Shown one piece after another: positions 8,219 to 16,973 of a stretch of 64,000 bases of DNA. Source of the stretch: CBDATA01 sp965215615 (GTDB lineage: Bacteria; Acidobacteriota; Vicinamibacteria; Marinacidobacterales; Marinacidobacteraceae); contig OZ244068.1 in assembly GCA_965215615.1 (NCBI GenBank), positions 372,001 through 436,000 of the forward strand. Direction: 5' to 3'. Position 1 is the first letter of the stretch, and every line of letters starts with the position of its first letter. Both the position numbers and the translations under genes were made by a program. A model generated the notes under the pieces. That model was not told the DNA's origin. It worked only from the letters and a program-made list of their open reading frames with translations, and ran no database searches.

Positions 8219-8977
8219 TCAAACCGAAGCGGCTGCCCTTTGGCGGATCGCCTCGTAGAGCGCGATGCCCGCCGCCACCGAAACGTTCAGGGATCGGGCC
8301 GCGCCGAACTGCGGCAGGGAGAGGAGGGTATCGCACTCGGCGGTAACCCCCGGCCGCAGGCCGCGTCCCTCCGATCCCACCACCAGGGCGGTTGGCTGGG
8401 TCCAGTCGAATGCGTGCCACGGGGTCTCGGCCTTGGGGCTCAGGCCGACGGTCCAGAGTCCGGCCGCGCGGAAGGCCCGGAGCGCCATCGCGGCACCCGG
8501 CGCGCGAGCGAGGCGGATCCGGGCGATCGCCCCGGCGGAGGCCGAAATCGCCGCCGGCGAGGGAGGGGCCGCGCCACGACGGGGCACGAGGACGGCATCC
8601 ACTCCGGCCCCGTCAGCCACCCGCGCGAGCGCGCCGAAGTTGCGGGGATCCTCGATGCGGTCCAGCAGCAGAACCAGCGTGGGAGGAGGGTCGAGGTCCA
8701 GCACGTCCCGGAGGCTCCCCCACTGGATGGGAGAGATCTCGCAGCCCGCGCCTTGATGGCGGGCGCCGGTCGTCAGCCCGTCCAGCACCTCTCCCGAGAC
8801 GCGGTGAAGCGGGATGCCCCGGGCGCGGGCGATCTTGAGCAACGCCTCGTGGCGCCTTTCGAGCCGGCCGGTGCGAACCAGCACCCGTCGCACCTGGCTA
8901 GGGCTGCCCTGCAGGATTTCCTCGACCCGGGCGGGGCCGAACACCCAGCTCGTCCCGTCCTCCGGGTGAGGCTTCAC
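8219..8977 (-). CDS. rlmB: 23S rRNA (guanosine-2'-O-)-methyltransferase, TrmH/SpoU family
   Basis: SAM-dependent 2'-O-methyltransferase, expected to modify 23S rRNA. It has 252 residues. An N-terminal substrate-binding domain includes WVFGPARVEEILQG, and the SPOUT-fold catalytic part has LLLDRIEDPRNFGALAR (motif 1), VVGSEGRGLRP (motif 2) and LPQFGAARSLNVSVAAGIAL (motif 3). The GTG at 8977 overlaps the ispDF stop. A TrmH tRNA specificity is possible but the N-terminal extension favours RlmB. Confidence 0.88.
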   Translation of the reverse strand: MKPHPEDGTSWVFGPARVEEILQGSPSQVRRVLVRTGRLERRHEALLKIARARGIPLHRVSGEVLDGLTTGARHQGAGCEISPIQWGSLRDVLDLDPPPTLVLLLDRIEDPRNFGALARVADGAGVDAVLVPRRGAAPPSPAAISASAGAIARIRLARAPGAAMALRAFRAAGLWTVGLSPKAETPWHAFDWTQPTALVVGSEGRGLRPGVTAECDTLLSLPQFGAARSLNVSVAAGIALYEAIRQRAAASV

Positions 8978-10212
8978 GAGGCATCCTGCCGGACTGGAAT
9001 CGGGTCCATTCGGACCGGAATCGGGTCCATTCGGACCAGGGCCTGGGCGGCGAGTCCTTCCGCCCGGCCGGTGAACCCCATCCCGTCGGTGGTGGTGGCC
9101 TTGATTCCGATGACCTCCGGCGGAATCCCGAGCAACGAGGAAAGCCGCTCCCGGATTTCCGCCACCCGGGGGGCGAGACGCGGGCGCGCCGCGATGATCG
9201 TCAGATCCACCTGCCCCGGCCGAAAACCCCGGGACTCCGCCACCTCGAGAGCGCGTTTCACGAAGCGCTCGCTCGAAGCGCCACGAAGCGCCTCATCCGA
9301 AGACGGGAAGAGCCCGCCGATATCGCTCGCCGCCACCGCCCCGAGGATCGCATCGGTCAGGGCGTGGAGCAGCGCGTCGCCATCGGAATGTCCTTCGAGC
9401 GCCGGCTCGTCGGGGAAGGCGATCCCGCCGAGCATCAGCTCTCCGGAACCCGAAGCCCCGGCGAACCGGTGAGCATCGAAACCGAAACCCACGCGGGGAA
9501 GTTCTTCCCGTTTCGCGTCCATGAAGCTGCGCAGCATGTCCAGATCCTCCGGTCTTGTCACCTTCAGGTTGGCGGGACTCCCCTCGACGATCGAAACCGG
9601 CAGCCCGGCGGCCCGGACGACCGAGGCTTCGTCGCTCGCTTCGAGGCCTTCGCGCCCAGTCTTCCGGAGAGCTTCGCGGAGCACGTCGGGACGAAAGCAC
9701 TGGGGAGTCTGCGCGGCCGAAACATGGTCCCGATCCACGAGCCGGAGCGCCTTCCCCGCTTCCGACCGCCACAAGGTATCCGCCGGGCGAACTCCCGGAA
9801 TAGCCGCTCCGGTCGCGGCGGCGGCCGCGAGAGTGCGCCGGATCAGGTCCGGTGTCGCTCCCGGCCGGGCCGCATCGTGCACGGCGAGCAGGTCGAAATT
9901 CGGGCCGAGCACTTCGAGCCCGAGGCGCACCGACTCCTGTCGGGTCGCCCCGCCCGGGACGAACCGGGGGGGCGGGTCTCCCTCGAGGAACGGAGAGAGT
10001 CGGCCGACCCAGGTTTCGAAGCCGTCCCGCGGCAGGGCCACCGCGACCTCCGTGACCTCGGGAAGGGAGCGGAATGTCCGGATGGAGTGCACCGCCACCG
10101 GAATCCCGGCGAGCGGCAGGAACTGTTTCGGGGTTTCTCCGCCGAAGCGGTTCCCGGCACCGGCAGCCACCACCAGAACACCGACCCGGTGGATCTTCGG
10201 TTGGGGGCTCAC
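8974..10212 (-). CDS. ispDF: Bifunctional IspD/IspF (MEP isoprenoid pathway)
   Basis: Fusion of 2-C-methyl-D-erythritol 4-phosphate cytidylyltransferase and 2,4-cyclodiphosphate synthase. The IspD part (about 1-230) shows VVAAGAGNRFGGETPKQFLP and the VHDAARP motif; the IspF part (about 240-400) shows GFGFDAHRF, GHSDGDALLHALTDAI, IGGLFPSSD and KATTTDGMGFTGR. The C-terminus carries a duplicated heptapeptide VRMDPIP created by a short DNA tandem repeat. GTG start at 10212 overlaps radA. With ispE in the same gene block, three MEP-pathway activities are represented. Confidence 0.96.
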   Translation of the reverse strand: MSPQPKIHRVGVLVVAAGAGNRFGGETPKQFLPLAGIPVAVHSIRTFRSLPEVTEVAVALPRDGFETWVGRLSPFLEGDPPPRFVPGGATRQESVRLGLEVLGPNFDLLAVHDAARPGATPDLIRRTLAAAAATGAAIPGVRPADTLWRSEAGKALRLVDRDHVSAAQTPQCFRPDVLREALRKTGREGLEASDEASVVRAAGLPVSIVEGSPANLKVTRPEDLDMLRSFMDAKREELPRVGFGFDAHRFAGASGSGELMLGGIAFPDEPALEGHSDGDALLHALTDAILGAVAASDIGGLFPSSDEALRGASSERFVKRALEVAESRGFRPGQVDLTIIAARPRLAPRVAEIRERLSSLLGIPPEVIGIKATTTDGMGFTGRAEGLAAQALVRMDPIPVRMDPIPVRQDAS

Positions 10213-11588
10213 TGGACCTGATCGAGTGCCTCGGCGAGGCGGTGGACCGGGCTGATCGAAAGACCGTCCGGGATTTCGGAAGAGCGCAGGTTGCGTGGAT
10301 TCAGGACCGCGCGCGAGAAGCCGAGCCTTCGGGCTTCGCGCAGCCGGGTGGCCGGCTGGGGTGTCGGACGCACTTCCCCCGAAAGGCCCACTTCTCCGAG
10401 CAGCACGGTCCGGTCGGGCAGCGCCGCGCCCTGCCGCCGGGAAACCACCGCCGCCAGGAGGCCGAGGTCGGCGGCTGGCTCGGAAACCGCGAGCCCACCG
10501 GTGACCGAAATATAGACATCGAGCCGCCCGAGCCCACCACCCGCGCCCACGGTATTTTCGAGGACGGCGAGCAGCACCGCGAGGCGGCCGGAGTCGAAGC
10601 CGACGGTCACCCGCCGGGGGTAGGCGAGCGGGCTGTCGGCGAGCAGCGCCTGGATTTCGGCGAGCAGCGGACGGGTGCCCTCCATCGTGCAGACCACTGC
10701 CGATCCGGGGGGAGCGTTCTCTTCCTCCGAAAGGAAAAGCCGGGAGGGGTTCTCCACCGCCACCAGCCCCCGGTCGGTCATGTCGAACACGCCGAGTTCA
10801 CCGGAGGCGCCGAAACGGTTCTTGATCGAACGCAACAACCGGTGCGACTGGCGTCGGTCCCCCTCGAAATGCACCACCGTGTCCACCAGATGTTCGAGCG
10901 TTCTCGGCCCGGCGAGCGCTCCTTCCTTGTTCACGTGGCCGACCAGGAACACGGGGGTCGCGTGGGTCTTCGCGAACAGGACCAGGGCAGCCGCCGATTC
11001 CCGCACCTGGGTCACCGTGCCGGGAGCGCTCTGGAAGCCGGGCTGAAAGACACACTGGATCGAATCGAGCACGACGAGCGTCGGCTTGGCTTTCTGGAGC
11101 GCTTCGAGGATCGCGCCCATGTTGGTCTCGGAGAAGAGCGAGAGCGAGCGAGGCCTCATCCCGAGCCGCTCGCCCCGGAGTTTCAACTGATGCTCGGACT
11201 CCTCGCCGCTGACATAGAGCACCGCTTCGCCGTTTTCGGCGGCAGCCGCCGCGAGCTGCAGCAGGAGCGTGCTCTTGCCGGCTCCCGGCTCGCCGGCCAC
11301 CAGTACCGCCGAGCCCGGCACGATCCCCCCGCCGAGCACCCGGTCGAGCTCGGGGATACCGGACGGCCGGCGCGGACACTCCACCGTATCCACATCGTCC
11401 CAGGCGATCGGACCCGTCGCCGCCGCCGCTCCCCGAAACGCCCGCCACCCTCCGGAGGCATCCACCGGGGCAGCCGCCTCCTCCACGAGGGGTTCCTGGC
11501 TCCCGCAGGCAGGGCAGTAACCCATCCAGCGGGAATGTTCCTGTCCGCATTCCTGGCAGACGAACCGGGAGGAGCTCTTCCTGGCCAA
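10209..11588 (-). CDS. radA: DNA repair protein RadA (Sms)
   Basis: ATP-dependent branch-migration helicase used in recombination. It has 459 residues. The N-terminal zinc finger is CQECGQEHSRWMGYCPAC, the Walker A motif is GEPGAGKST, the RadA-specific motif is KNRFGASGELGVF, and the C-terminal Lon-like domain is present. The start codon is TTG at 11588, chosen because it immediately precedes the zinc finger. It lies 3 bp after dnaB. Confidence 0.97.
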   Translation of the reverse strand: MARKSSSRFVCQECGQEHSRWMGYCPACGSQEPLVEEAAAPVDASGGWRAFRGAAAATGPIAWDDVDTVECPRRPSGIPELDRVLGGGIVPGSAVLVAGEPGAGKSTLLLQLAAAAAENGEAVLYVSGEESEHQLKLRGERLGMRPRSLSLFSETNMGAILEALQKAKPTLVVLDSIQCVFQPGFQSAPGTVTQVRESAAALVLFAKTHATPVFLVGHVNKEGALAGPRTLEHLVDTVVHFEGDRRQSHRLLRSIKNRFGASGELGVFDMTDRGLVAVENPSRLFLSEEENAPPGSAVVCTMEGTRPLLAEIQALLADSPLAYPRRVTVGFDSGRLAVLLAVLENTVGAGGGLGRLDVYISVTGGLAVSEPAADLGLLAAVVSRRQGAALPDRTVLLGEVGLSGEVRPTPQPATRLREARRLGFSRAVLNPRNLRSSEIPDGLSISPVHRLAEALDQVQ

Positions 11589-11591
11589 CGA

Positions 11592-13058
11592 TCAAAAGCC
11601 CGGTTCGGGAGAGAACTCGTCATCAACCGGTTCGAGTCCGGCCACGCTGTCCGGCCCCACTCCGTAGTCCTCATCGGGCACCTTGAACTTCGTGTACCGA
11701 TCCAGCCAGGCGAGTTCGACGATGCCGGTAGGGCCGTTCCGGTTCTTCGCGACGATGACCTGCCGGATCGGCGGCCCCATGTCCTCGCCGGGGCCTGCCT
11801 CCGGTGCGTCCTCCTTTTGCCCGCCACGCCCCTGCCGGGGACGGTGGAGCAGCAGCACGATGTCGGCATCCTGCTCCAGCGCGCCGGATTCCCGCAGGTG
11901 AGAAAGCCGCGGAGGGGCGAATTCGCCGGCCTGATCCTTGGCCCGGTTCAACTGCGAGAGCGCGAGAATCGGAACGTTCAGCTCCCGCGCGAGGAGCTTC
12001 AGCCCCCGGCTGATGGACGCGATTTCGAGCGTGCGATTTTCGAACCGGCCCGACTCCGTCCCGCTCATGAGCTGCAGATAGTCCACGACGATCAGGTCGA
12101 GCCCTTCGTGCTCCCGACTGAACTGGCGCGACTTGGACCGAAGCTCCACCGGGGTCACGTTGGAGTCGTCCACGAAAATCTTCATGCGACGTATTTCTGC
12201 GAGGGCCCGGGAGACCTTTTCGATGTCGTCGTTCTTCAGCTTTCCCTTCCGCTGGAGCTGCTTGGCATCCACCTCTGCGAGGGAATAAGCGAGACGGATC
12301 CCGATCTGTTTCCCCGGCATCTCCAGACTGAAGAAGAGGACCTTTTTTCCGGCTTTCCCGCAGGCGAGCGTCATGTTGAGCGCGAGGCTCGATTTCCCCT
12401 CGCCGGGGCGGGCACCCACGAGCACCAGATCTTTCCGGCGAAGTCCGCCCATCAGTTCGTCGAGCGGGCGGAAGCCGGTGGAGTGTCCGTCTATCTCCTT
12501 CCGCTCCCTGCGGGACTCCGCCTCGATTTCGGGGACCATCTCCGCGATCGGTTGCGGGGCGGACGTGTGGGATCCCTCCGCGATCGCGAACAGCTCGGCC
12601 TCCGCCGCGGCGAGCACCTCGCTCGCCGGCCGCTTCCTCGCACCTTCGGAGACCTTGGCGGCGAACCCGAGCAGTCGCCGGCGCACCGCGTTCTCGCGCA
12701 CGACTTCGGCGTAGCCACCGGCGTTCGATGCCTGGGGAACACCGGCGGTGAGCGCTGCCAGATAGTCGTTGCCACCAACCTTTTCGAGTTCGCCGGCCTG
12801 CTCCAGACGGGCGCTTACCGTCAACAGGTCAATGCTCGCGCCATGCCCCTCGTCGTCGAGCTTGCAGATCGCCCGAAAGATGCGCTGGTTCCGCTCGTCG
12901 AAAAAGTCCGAAGCGGTGCGGATCCGCTCGAGAACCGCGTCGAGCTGGCGCGGATCGACGAGCACGGCGGCCAGCACGGCCCGCTCCGCCGCGACGGCAT
13001 CCGGCTGCTCCTGCCGGCCGAACTCCGCCCGGTCCGTCGTGGTTTCGCTTCGCGCCAC
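11592..13058 (-). CDS. dnaB: Replicative DNA helicase DnaB
   Basis: Hexameric 5'-3' helicase of the replication fork. It has 488 residues. The N-terminal domain includes AERAVLAAVLVDPRQLD and FFDERNQRIFRAI, and the RecA-like domain has GARPGEGKSSLALN (Walker A), LIVVDYLQLMSG (Walker B) and LSQLNR. GTG start at 13058. A linker rich in glycine and proline interrupts the C-terminal region (about residues 420-445); otherwise it is normal. Confidence 0.97.
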   Translation of the reverse strand: MARSETTTDRAEFGRQEQPDAVAAERAVLAAVLVDPRQLDAVLERIRTASDFFDERNQRIFRAICKLDDEGHGASIDLLTVSARLEQAGELEKVGGNDYLAALTAGVPQASNAGGYAEVVRENAVRRRLLGFAAKVSEGARKRPASEVLAAAEAELFAIAEGSHTSAPQPIAEMVPEIEAESRRERKEIDGHSTGFRPLDELMGGLRRKDLVLVGARPGEGKSSLALNMTLACGKAGKKVLFFSLEMPGKQIGIRLAYSLAEVDAKQLQRKGKLKNDDIEKVSRALAEIRRMKIFVDDSNVTPVELRSKSRQFSREHEGLDLIVVDYLQLMSGTESGRFENRTLEIASISRGLKLLARELNVPILALSQLNRAKDQAGEFAPPRLSHLRESGALEQDADIVLLLHRPRQGRGGQKEDAPEAGPGEDMGPPIRQVIVAKNRNGPTGIVELAWLDRYTKFKVPDEDYGVGPDSVAGLEPVDDEFSPEPGF

Positions 13059-13091
13059 GGGACTTTCAGCTACGGACGGGCTCGCTCACCG

Positions 13092-13658
13092 TCAATCTTC
13101 GGGGAGTGCGCCTTCCGTTTCTTCCTCCATGTCTTCCGATGCGGGTTCCTCCGGATCGGGAGCCGGGTCTTCCACGGGAATTTCCGGTTCCAGCACTCCG
13201 AGCGAGGAAGCCTCCGAGGCCACCACTTCGACCGGGAGGGTCACCTCCACTTCGGGATGGAGGCGGATGCGCACCTCGGCGTCCCCGAGCTCCTTGAGCG
13301 GCCGGCCCAGGATGACCCGGTTGCGGGCGATCTCGAAGCCGGCTTCCTGGAGTTCGCGGGCGATGTCCTGAACGGAAACCGAGCCGTAGAGCTCTTCGGT
13401 CCCGGTCCGGGCCCGCCGCTCGAAGCGGAGGGAGACCTCGCCGAGAGCTTCGCCCAGTGCTTTCGCTGCATCCAGATCCTTGACCTTCTGGATCGCCCAG
13501 TCCTTTCGGGCCTGTTCGGCCTCGCGACGGGCTTCTTCGGTGATGAAGGTCGCGAATCCGCGTGGCAGCAGGAAGTTGCGCGCGTATCCGGCCTTGACGT
13601 TGACTTCGTCGCCGGGCTCGCCAAGGGCTTCCACCGGCTTTTTCAGGAGCAGACGCAC
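13092..13658 (-). CDS. rplI: 50S ribosomal protein bL9 with acidic C-terminal tail
   Basis: Large-subunit protein. The GTG at 13658, 10 bp after the rpsR stop, gives 188 residues. The N-terminal domain has LLLKKPVEALGEPGDEV and VKAGYARNFLLPRGFA, and the long helix and C-terminal domain follow. bL9 is usually about 148 residues; here about 40 extra residues rich in Glu, Asp and Pro follow the fold. The acidic tail echoes that of uS6 encoded in the same cluster. Confidence 0.95.
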   Translation of the reverse strand: MRLLLKKPVEALGEPGDEVNVKAGYARNFLLPRGFATFITEEARREAEQARKDWAIQKVKDLDAAKALGEALGEVSLRFERRARTGTEELYGSVSVQDIARELQEAGFEIARNRVILGRPLKELGDAEVRIRLHPEVEVTLPVEVVASEASSLGVLEPEIPVEDPAPDPEEPASEDMEEETEGALPED

Positions 13659-13668
13659 CAGAACGATC

Positions 13669-13917
13669 CTAGGAGTAGGGCAGGAGCGCCATCTGGCGCG
13701 CCCGCTTGACGGCGATCCGGATCTGACGCTGGATCCGGGCGCTGGCGCGGGAAACCCGCCTCGAGGAGATCTTCCCCCGGTCCCCGAGGAATTCCTGGAG
13801 GAAGTCCACATCCTTCCAGTCCACCCGGTCCACGCCATTGAGGATCGGGTTGACCCGGGTACGGCGCGTGCTCGTGCGCTGCCGGCGTCGCGGGGCGTTG
13901 CTCGTGGCTTCGGTCAT
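13669..13917 (-). CDS. rpsR: 30S ribosomal protein bS18
   Basis: Small-subunit platform protein that pairs with bS6. It has 82 residues with a basic N-terminus and the family core FLQEFLGDRGKISSRRVS and RQIRIAVKRARQMALLPY. The ATG overlaps the rpsF stop by four bases, consistent with coupled synthesis of the S6:S18 pair. Confidence 0.97.
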   Translation of the reverse strand: MTEATSNAPRRRQRTSTRRTRVNPILNGVDRVDWKDVDFLQEFLGDRGKISSRRVSRASARIQRQIRIAVKRARQMALLPYS

Positions 13918-14405
13918 GAGTCCTCTTTCTCCTCCTGCTCCGGTGGGGTGTCCTCTTCGGGAGCTGGTGCTTCTTCCTGAGTTCCTCCAGCTTCCAGGAC
14001 TTCTTCCGCTTCTTCGGCGTTCGCGGCGGCCTCTTCTTCCTCCGCAGCGCGGGCGGCAGCGGCGCGGGCACGCTCCTCGCGGCGCTTCTGGTCAGCCGCC
14101 TGGTCGCGTTCACGCGTTTCCTCGTCGATCTTGAGGATCAGGAACCGCAAGACCCCTTCGGCCAGCCGGACCCGGCTTTCGATCTCGACGATGGCTTCCG
14201 GCTTCGCGTCGAAGTAGCAGAGCATGTAGAGACCCTCGTGATGTCCCTGGATCGGGTATGCGAGGCGTCTGCGCTCCCACGGCTTGAGGCTGACCACCTG
14301 GCCGCCCTGCGCCTTGAGGATTCCTTCGACCCGTTCGACGACCGCGAGAGACCCGGCATCGTCGAGGGTGGGGTCCAGGATGAACATGAATTCGTAGGCT
14401 CTCAT
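13914..14405 (-). CDS. rpsF: 30S ribosomal protein bS6 with long acidic tail
   Basis: Small-subunit protein and partner of bS18. ATG 14405 gives 163 residues. Residues 1-95 form the normal fold (YEFMFILDPTLDD, WERRRLAYPIQGHHEGLY). The remaining roughly 65 residues are charged, first Arg/Ala-rich and then strongly Glu-rich. Tails of glutamate are known in bS6 (added by RimK in E. coli), but this one is genome-encoded and unusually long. Confidence 0.95.
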   Translation of the reverse strand: MRAYEFMFILDPTLDDAGSLAVVERVEGILKAQGGQVVSLKPWERRRLAYPIQGHHEGLYMLCYFDAKPEAIVEIESRVRLAEGVLRFLILKIDEETRERDQAADQKRREERARAAAARAAEEEEAAANAEEAEEVLEAGGTQEEAPAPEEDTPPEQEEKEDS

Positions 14406-14454
14406 CAAAGGCCGTCTCCTGACCGGCGGCGGGAGAAGCCGGACGGTTCGCAAC

Positions 14455-15108
14455 TCATGCGGGGGTCCGGTTGAAGCGGTTCATGGAGACATCGAGACCT
14501 TCGCCGATCGCGGTCACGACCGCCTCCGCCGCGCGGGCAATCAAATTTTCGCGGGCTTCTGCCTCTTCCGGGCCGAAACGGGCGAGAACGTAGTCGGCCG
14601 CATCCACTCCCGAAGGCGGCCCGCCAACTCCGAGGCGCATCCGGGGCATCTCGGTGGTGCCGAGCGCCTGAAGCACCGACGCGAGGCCATTGTGCCCGCC
14701 GTCGCTGCCCCGCTTGCGGGTTCGGAGGGCACCCAGCGGAAGCGCGTAGTCGTCGCAAACGAGCAGCGCTGCCTGGGGAGACAGGTGGTTCGCCCGGACG
14801 GCGCGAAGTACCGGCCCGCCACTGCGGTTCATGTAGCCCGAGGGACAAAGGAACATCACCGCGCGCCCCGTGACTTCCGCCTCGAGGAGAGTCCCTCCCT
14901 CGAAGAAGCGGCGGGTGACGGCGCGATCCTCGAGGAGTTTCTCGATGACATCGAAACCGACGTTGTGCCGCGTCTTCTCGTAGCGCGCTCCGGGGTTTCC
15001 AAGCCCCACGACCAGCCGGATCGGTTCGGGAGCGGTTTCGTCGGCTGGCGAATACGGCAAGGGAGAGAGCCGGGAAGGATCCGGGGCAGTCAGGTTCGAC
15101 GGGAGCAC
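14455..15108 (-). CDS. pth: Peptidyl-tRNA hydrolase
   Basis: Releases tRNA from prematurely dropped peptidyl-tRNA. It has 217 residues as annotated. The family core begins at RLVVGLGNPGARYEKTRHNVG with the catalytic His; PSGYMNRSG and DDYALPLG follow, then GGHNGLASV. The first 28 residues lack family similarity, so the true start may be further in; the annotated ATG (15108) is 8 bp after rplY. Confidence 0.93.
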   Translation of the reverse strand: MLPSNLTAPDPSRLSPLPYSPADETAPEPIRLVVGLGNPGARYEKTRHNVGFDVIEKLLEDRAVTRRFFEGGTLLEAEVTGRAVMFLCPSGYMNRSGGPVLRAVRANHLSPQAALLVCDDYALPLGALRTRKRGSDGGHNGLASVLQALGTTEMPRMRLGVGGPPSGVDAADYVLARFGPEEAEARENLIARAAEAVVTAIGEGLDVSMNRFNRTPA

Positions 15109-15116
15109 GTGGCGGG

Positions 15117-15752
15117 TCAGCTCTCCTCCGCCTCTTCGGTGGCCTCCGCCTCTTCAGGAGCTTCCGTCTCCTCTGTCTCTTTTTCCTCCTGGATCTTCGG
15201 TGCCTTCACATGCAGGATCACGAGATTCGTGGCAGAAGCCAGTTCCACCGCTTCCGGAAGCGAAACCTCGCCTGCCCGCACCGTGTCCCCGAAGTCGAGC
15301 TCCGAAATGTCAACCGGAATCTCGGCCGGGATGTCGTGAGGGCGACAGACGATCTGGATGGCGCGGGTGATGAAGTCGAGATGCCCGCCCCGCTTCACGC
15401 CGGGGGACTCGCCCTTGAGATGCACCGGAACCGACCACTCGGCCACCCGGTCGGCTTCGACCCGCATCAGGTCGGCGTGGAGCACCGAATGATCCAGCGG
15501 GTGAAGCTGGAAATCCTGGATCATCACCTGCTCGGTCGCGTCTTCGCCCTCGACGGAAAGCTCGAAGATGGTGTTGACCCCACGCGCCGAGCGGGCGATG
15601 TCCCGGACGTGTCCCGGTGAGATGGCGAGCGGACGCGCGCCACCGGGACCCCCATAGACCACGGCCGGAATCAGACCCTGCCGGCGCAGGCGGCGGTTCG
15701 CGCCTTTCCCCGTCTCCACGCGGGGACGGGAGGGAACGATTTCGGACGCCAT
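15117..15752 (-). CDS. rplY: 50S ribosomal protein bL25, CTC form
   Basis: Binds 5S rRNA. It has 211 residues with an N-terminal L25 domain (VETGKGANRRLRRQGLIPAVVYG) and the C-terminal beta-domain of the CTC subfamily, ending in an acidic tail (about the last 22 residues mainly Glu and Ala). It sits between prs and pth, the conserved bacterial order. Confidence 0.95.
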   Translation of the reverse strand: MASEIVPSRPRVETGKGANRRLRRQGLIPAVVYGGPGGARPLAISPGHVRDIARSARGVNTIFELSVEGEDATEQVMIQDFQLHPLDHSVLHADLMRVEADRVAEWSVPVHLKGESPGVKRGGHLDFITRAIQIVCRPHDIPAEIPVDISELDFGDTVRAGEVSLPEAVELASATNLVILHVKAPKIQEEKETEETEAPEEAEATEEAEES

Positions 15753-15866
15753 GCGAATGCCTCGGAGGGAAGGGAACGAGAGCGACGCGGTAATCGGACT
15801 GATGGGCCGGCACTCCCGGAATTCAACTCCGGGCTCCGACCTTCGCGTCGCGGGCCGGGCAGTCTA

Positions 15867-16862
15867 TCAGGAATCCGGCTGTCCGGTCCCGAACAACCGG
15901 CTGACCGAAGTCTGGCCGTGGACGCTTTCGATCGCCCGCGCCAGCAGATCCGCCACCGAAAGCACCTCCAGCCGGGAGCTTCGCCGACGGATTTCCGGCC
16001 GAATCCGGATGGTGTCTCCGACGATCAGGCGCTCGAGGGGACTGTCGTTCAGACGGTCCAGCGCGTCGCCGGAAAGCACGCCGTGGGTGCAGACCGCGAT
16101 CACCCGCAGGGCACCGGCTTCGACGAGCGCATCCGCGGCACGCATCAGGGTGCCTCCCGAATCCACGATGTCGTCCACGAGGATCGCCGAACGCCCCTGG
16201 ACCTCGCCGACCACATGCATGGTCTCGACTTCGCCTCCGCTGCCGCGCCGCTTGTCCATCACCGCTATACCCACCCCGAGGTGCTTCGCGAAGGCGCGCG
16301 CCCGCTCCACCCCGCCGGCATCCGGAGACACCACGATCGGCCTCGTGAGTTCGAGCGCTTCGATCCGCTCCAGCATGACCGGCGCGGCGTACAGGTGGTC
16401 CACCGGGATGTTGAAGAACCCCTGGATCTGGCCCGCGTGAAGGTCGAGCGCGATGACCCGGTCCACTCCCGCGGTGGTCAACAGATCCGCCACCAGCTTG
16501 GCGGAAATCGGAACCCGGGGCCGATCCTTGCGGTCCTGGCGAGCGTAGCCGTAGTAGGGAATCACGGCGGTGATCCGCGCCGCCGAAGCGCGTTTCAGGG
16601 CATCGACGAGAAGCAACAGCTCCATGAGGTTCTCGGCGACCGGAGGTTCGGTGGACTGCACCACGAATACGTCGCCCCCCCGCGCGTTGTCGTGGATCTG
16701 GAGGCGCACTTCGCCGTCCCGGAACCTGCCGAGCGAGATGTTGCCGGGAGTGATCCCGAGGCGTCGGGCGATCTCCGCAGCGAGCTCGGGACTCGCCGTC
16801 CCGTGGAAGACCATCAAGGGCCCCCGGAACGAGTAGCGGGGGGCACCTGCGGAAGTGTTCAT
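15867..16862 (-). CDS. prs: Ribose-phosphate pyrophosphokinase
   Basis: Makes PRPP from ribose 5-phosphate and ATP for nucleotide, His and Trp synthesis. ATG 16862 gives 331 residues. Motifs are ISLGRFRDGEVRLQI, FVVQSTEPPVAENLMELLL, YYGYARQDRKDRPRVPISAK and the PRPP loop LVDDIVDSGGTL. It is slightly longer than the usual ~315 because of about 15 extra N-terminal residues. A tRNA-Gln gene lies immediately upstream. Confidence 0.97.
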   Translation of the reverse strand: MNTSAGAPRYSFRGPLMVFHGTASPELAAEIARRLGITPGNISLGRFRDGEVRLQIHDNARGGDVFVVQSTEPPVAENLMELLLLVDALKRASAARITAVIPYYGYARQDRKDRPRVPISAKLVADLLTTAGVDRVIALDLHAGQIQGFFNIPVDHLYAAPVMLERIEALELTRPIVVSPDAGGVERARAFAKHLGVGIAVMDKRRGSGGEVETMHVVGEVQGRSAILVDDIVDSGGTLMRAADALVEAGALRVIAVCTHGVLSGDALDRLNDSPLERLIVGDTIRIRPEIRRRSSRLEVLSVADLLARAIESVHGQTSVSRLFGTGQPDS

Positions 16863-16889
16863 GCAGTCAGTCCCGGTTTCGCGGGAGGG

Positions 16890-16961
16890 CTGGGGCGGAA
16901 GGATTCGAACCCTCGTGAACCGGAACCAAAACCCGGCGCCTCGCCTCTCGGCCACGCCCCA
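16890..16961 (-). tRNA. tRNA-Gln (anticodon TTG)
   Basis: A 72-nt cloverleaf: acceptor TGGGGCG pairs with CGCCCCA, the anticodon loop TTTTGGT gives anticodon TTG, and the T-loop is GGTTCGAATCC. Discriminator is G and the 3' CCA is not fully encoded. tRNA-Gln between ispE and prs is a recurrent arrangement. Confidence 0.95.
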
Positions 16962-16973
16962 AATCCCGCATCG

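Noticed and set aside
11592..13058. dnaB as a hint of a replication origin
   Set aside because: It sits within the ribosomal rpsF-rpsR-rplI cluster as in many chromosomes; no dnaA, DnaA-box cluster or AT-rich unwinding region is seen.
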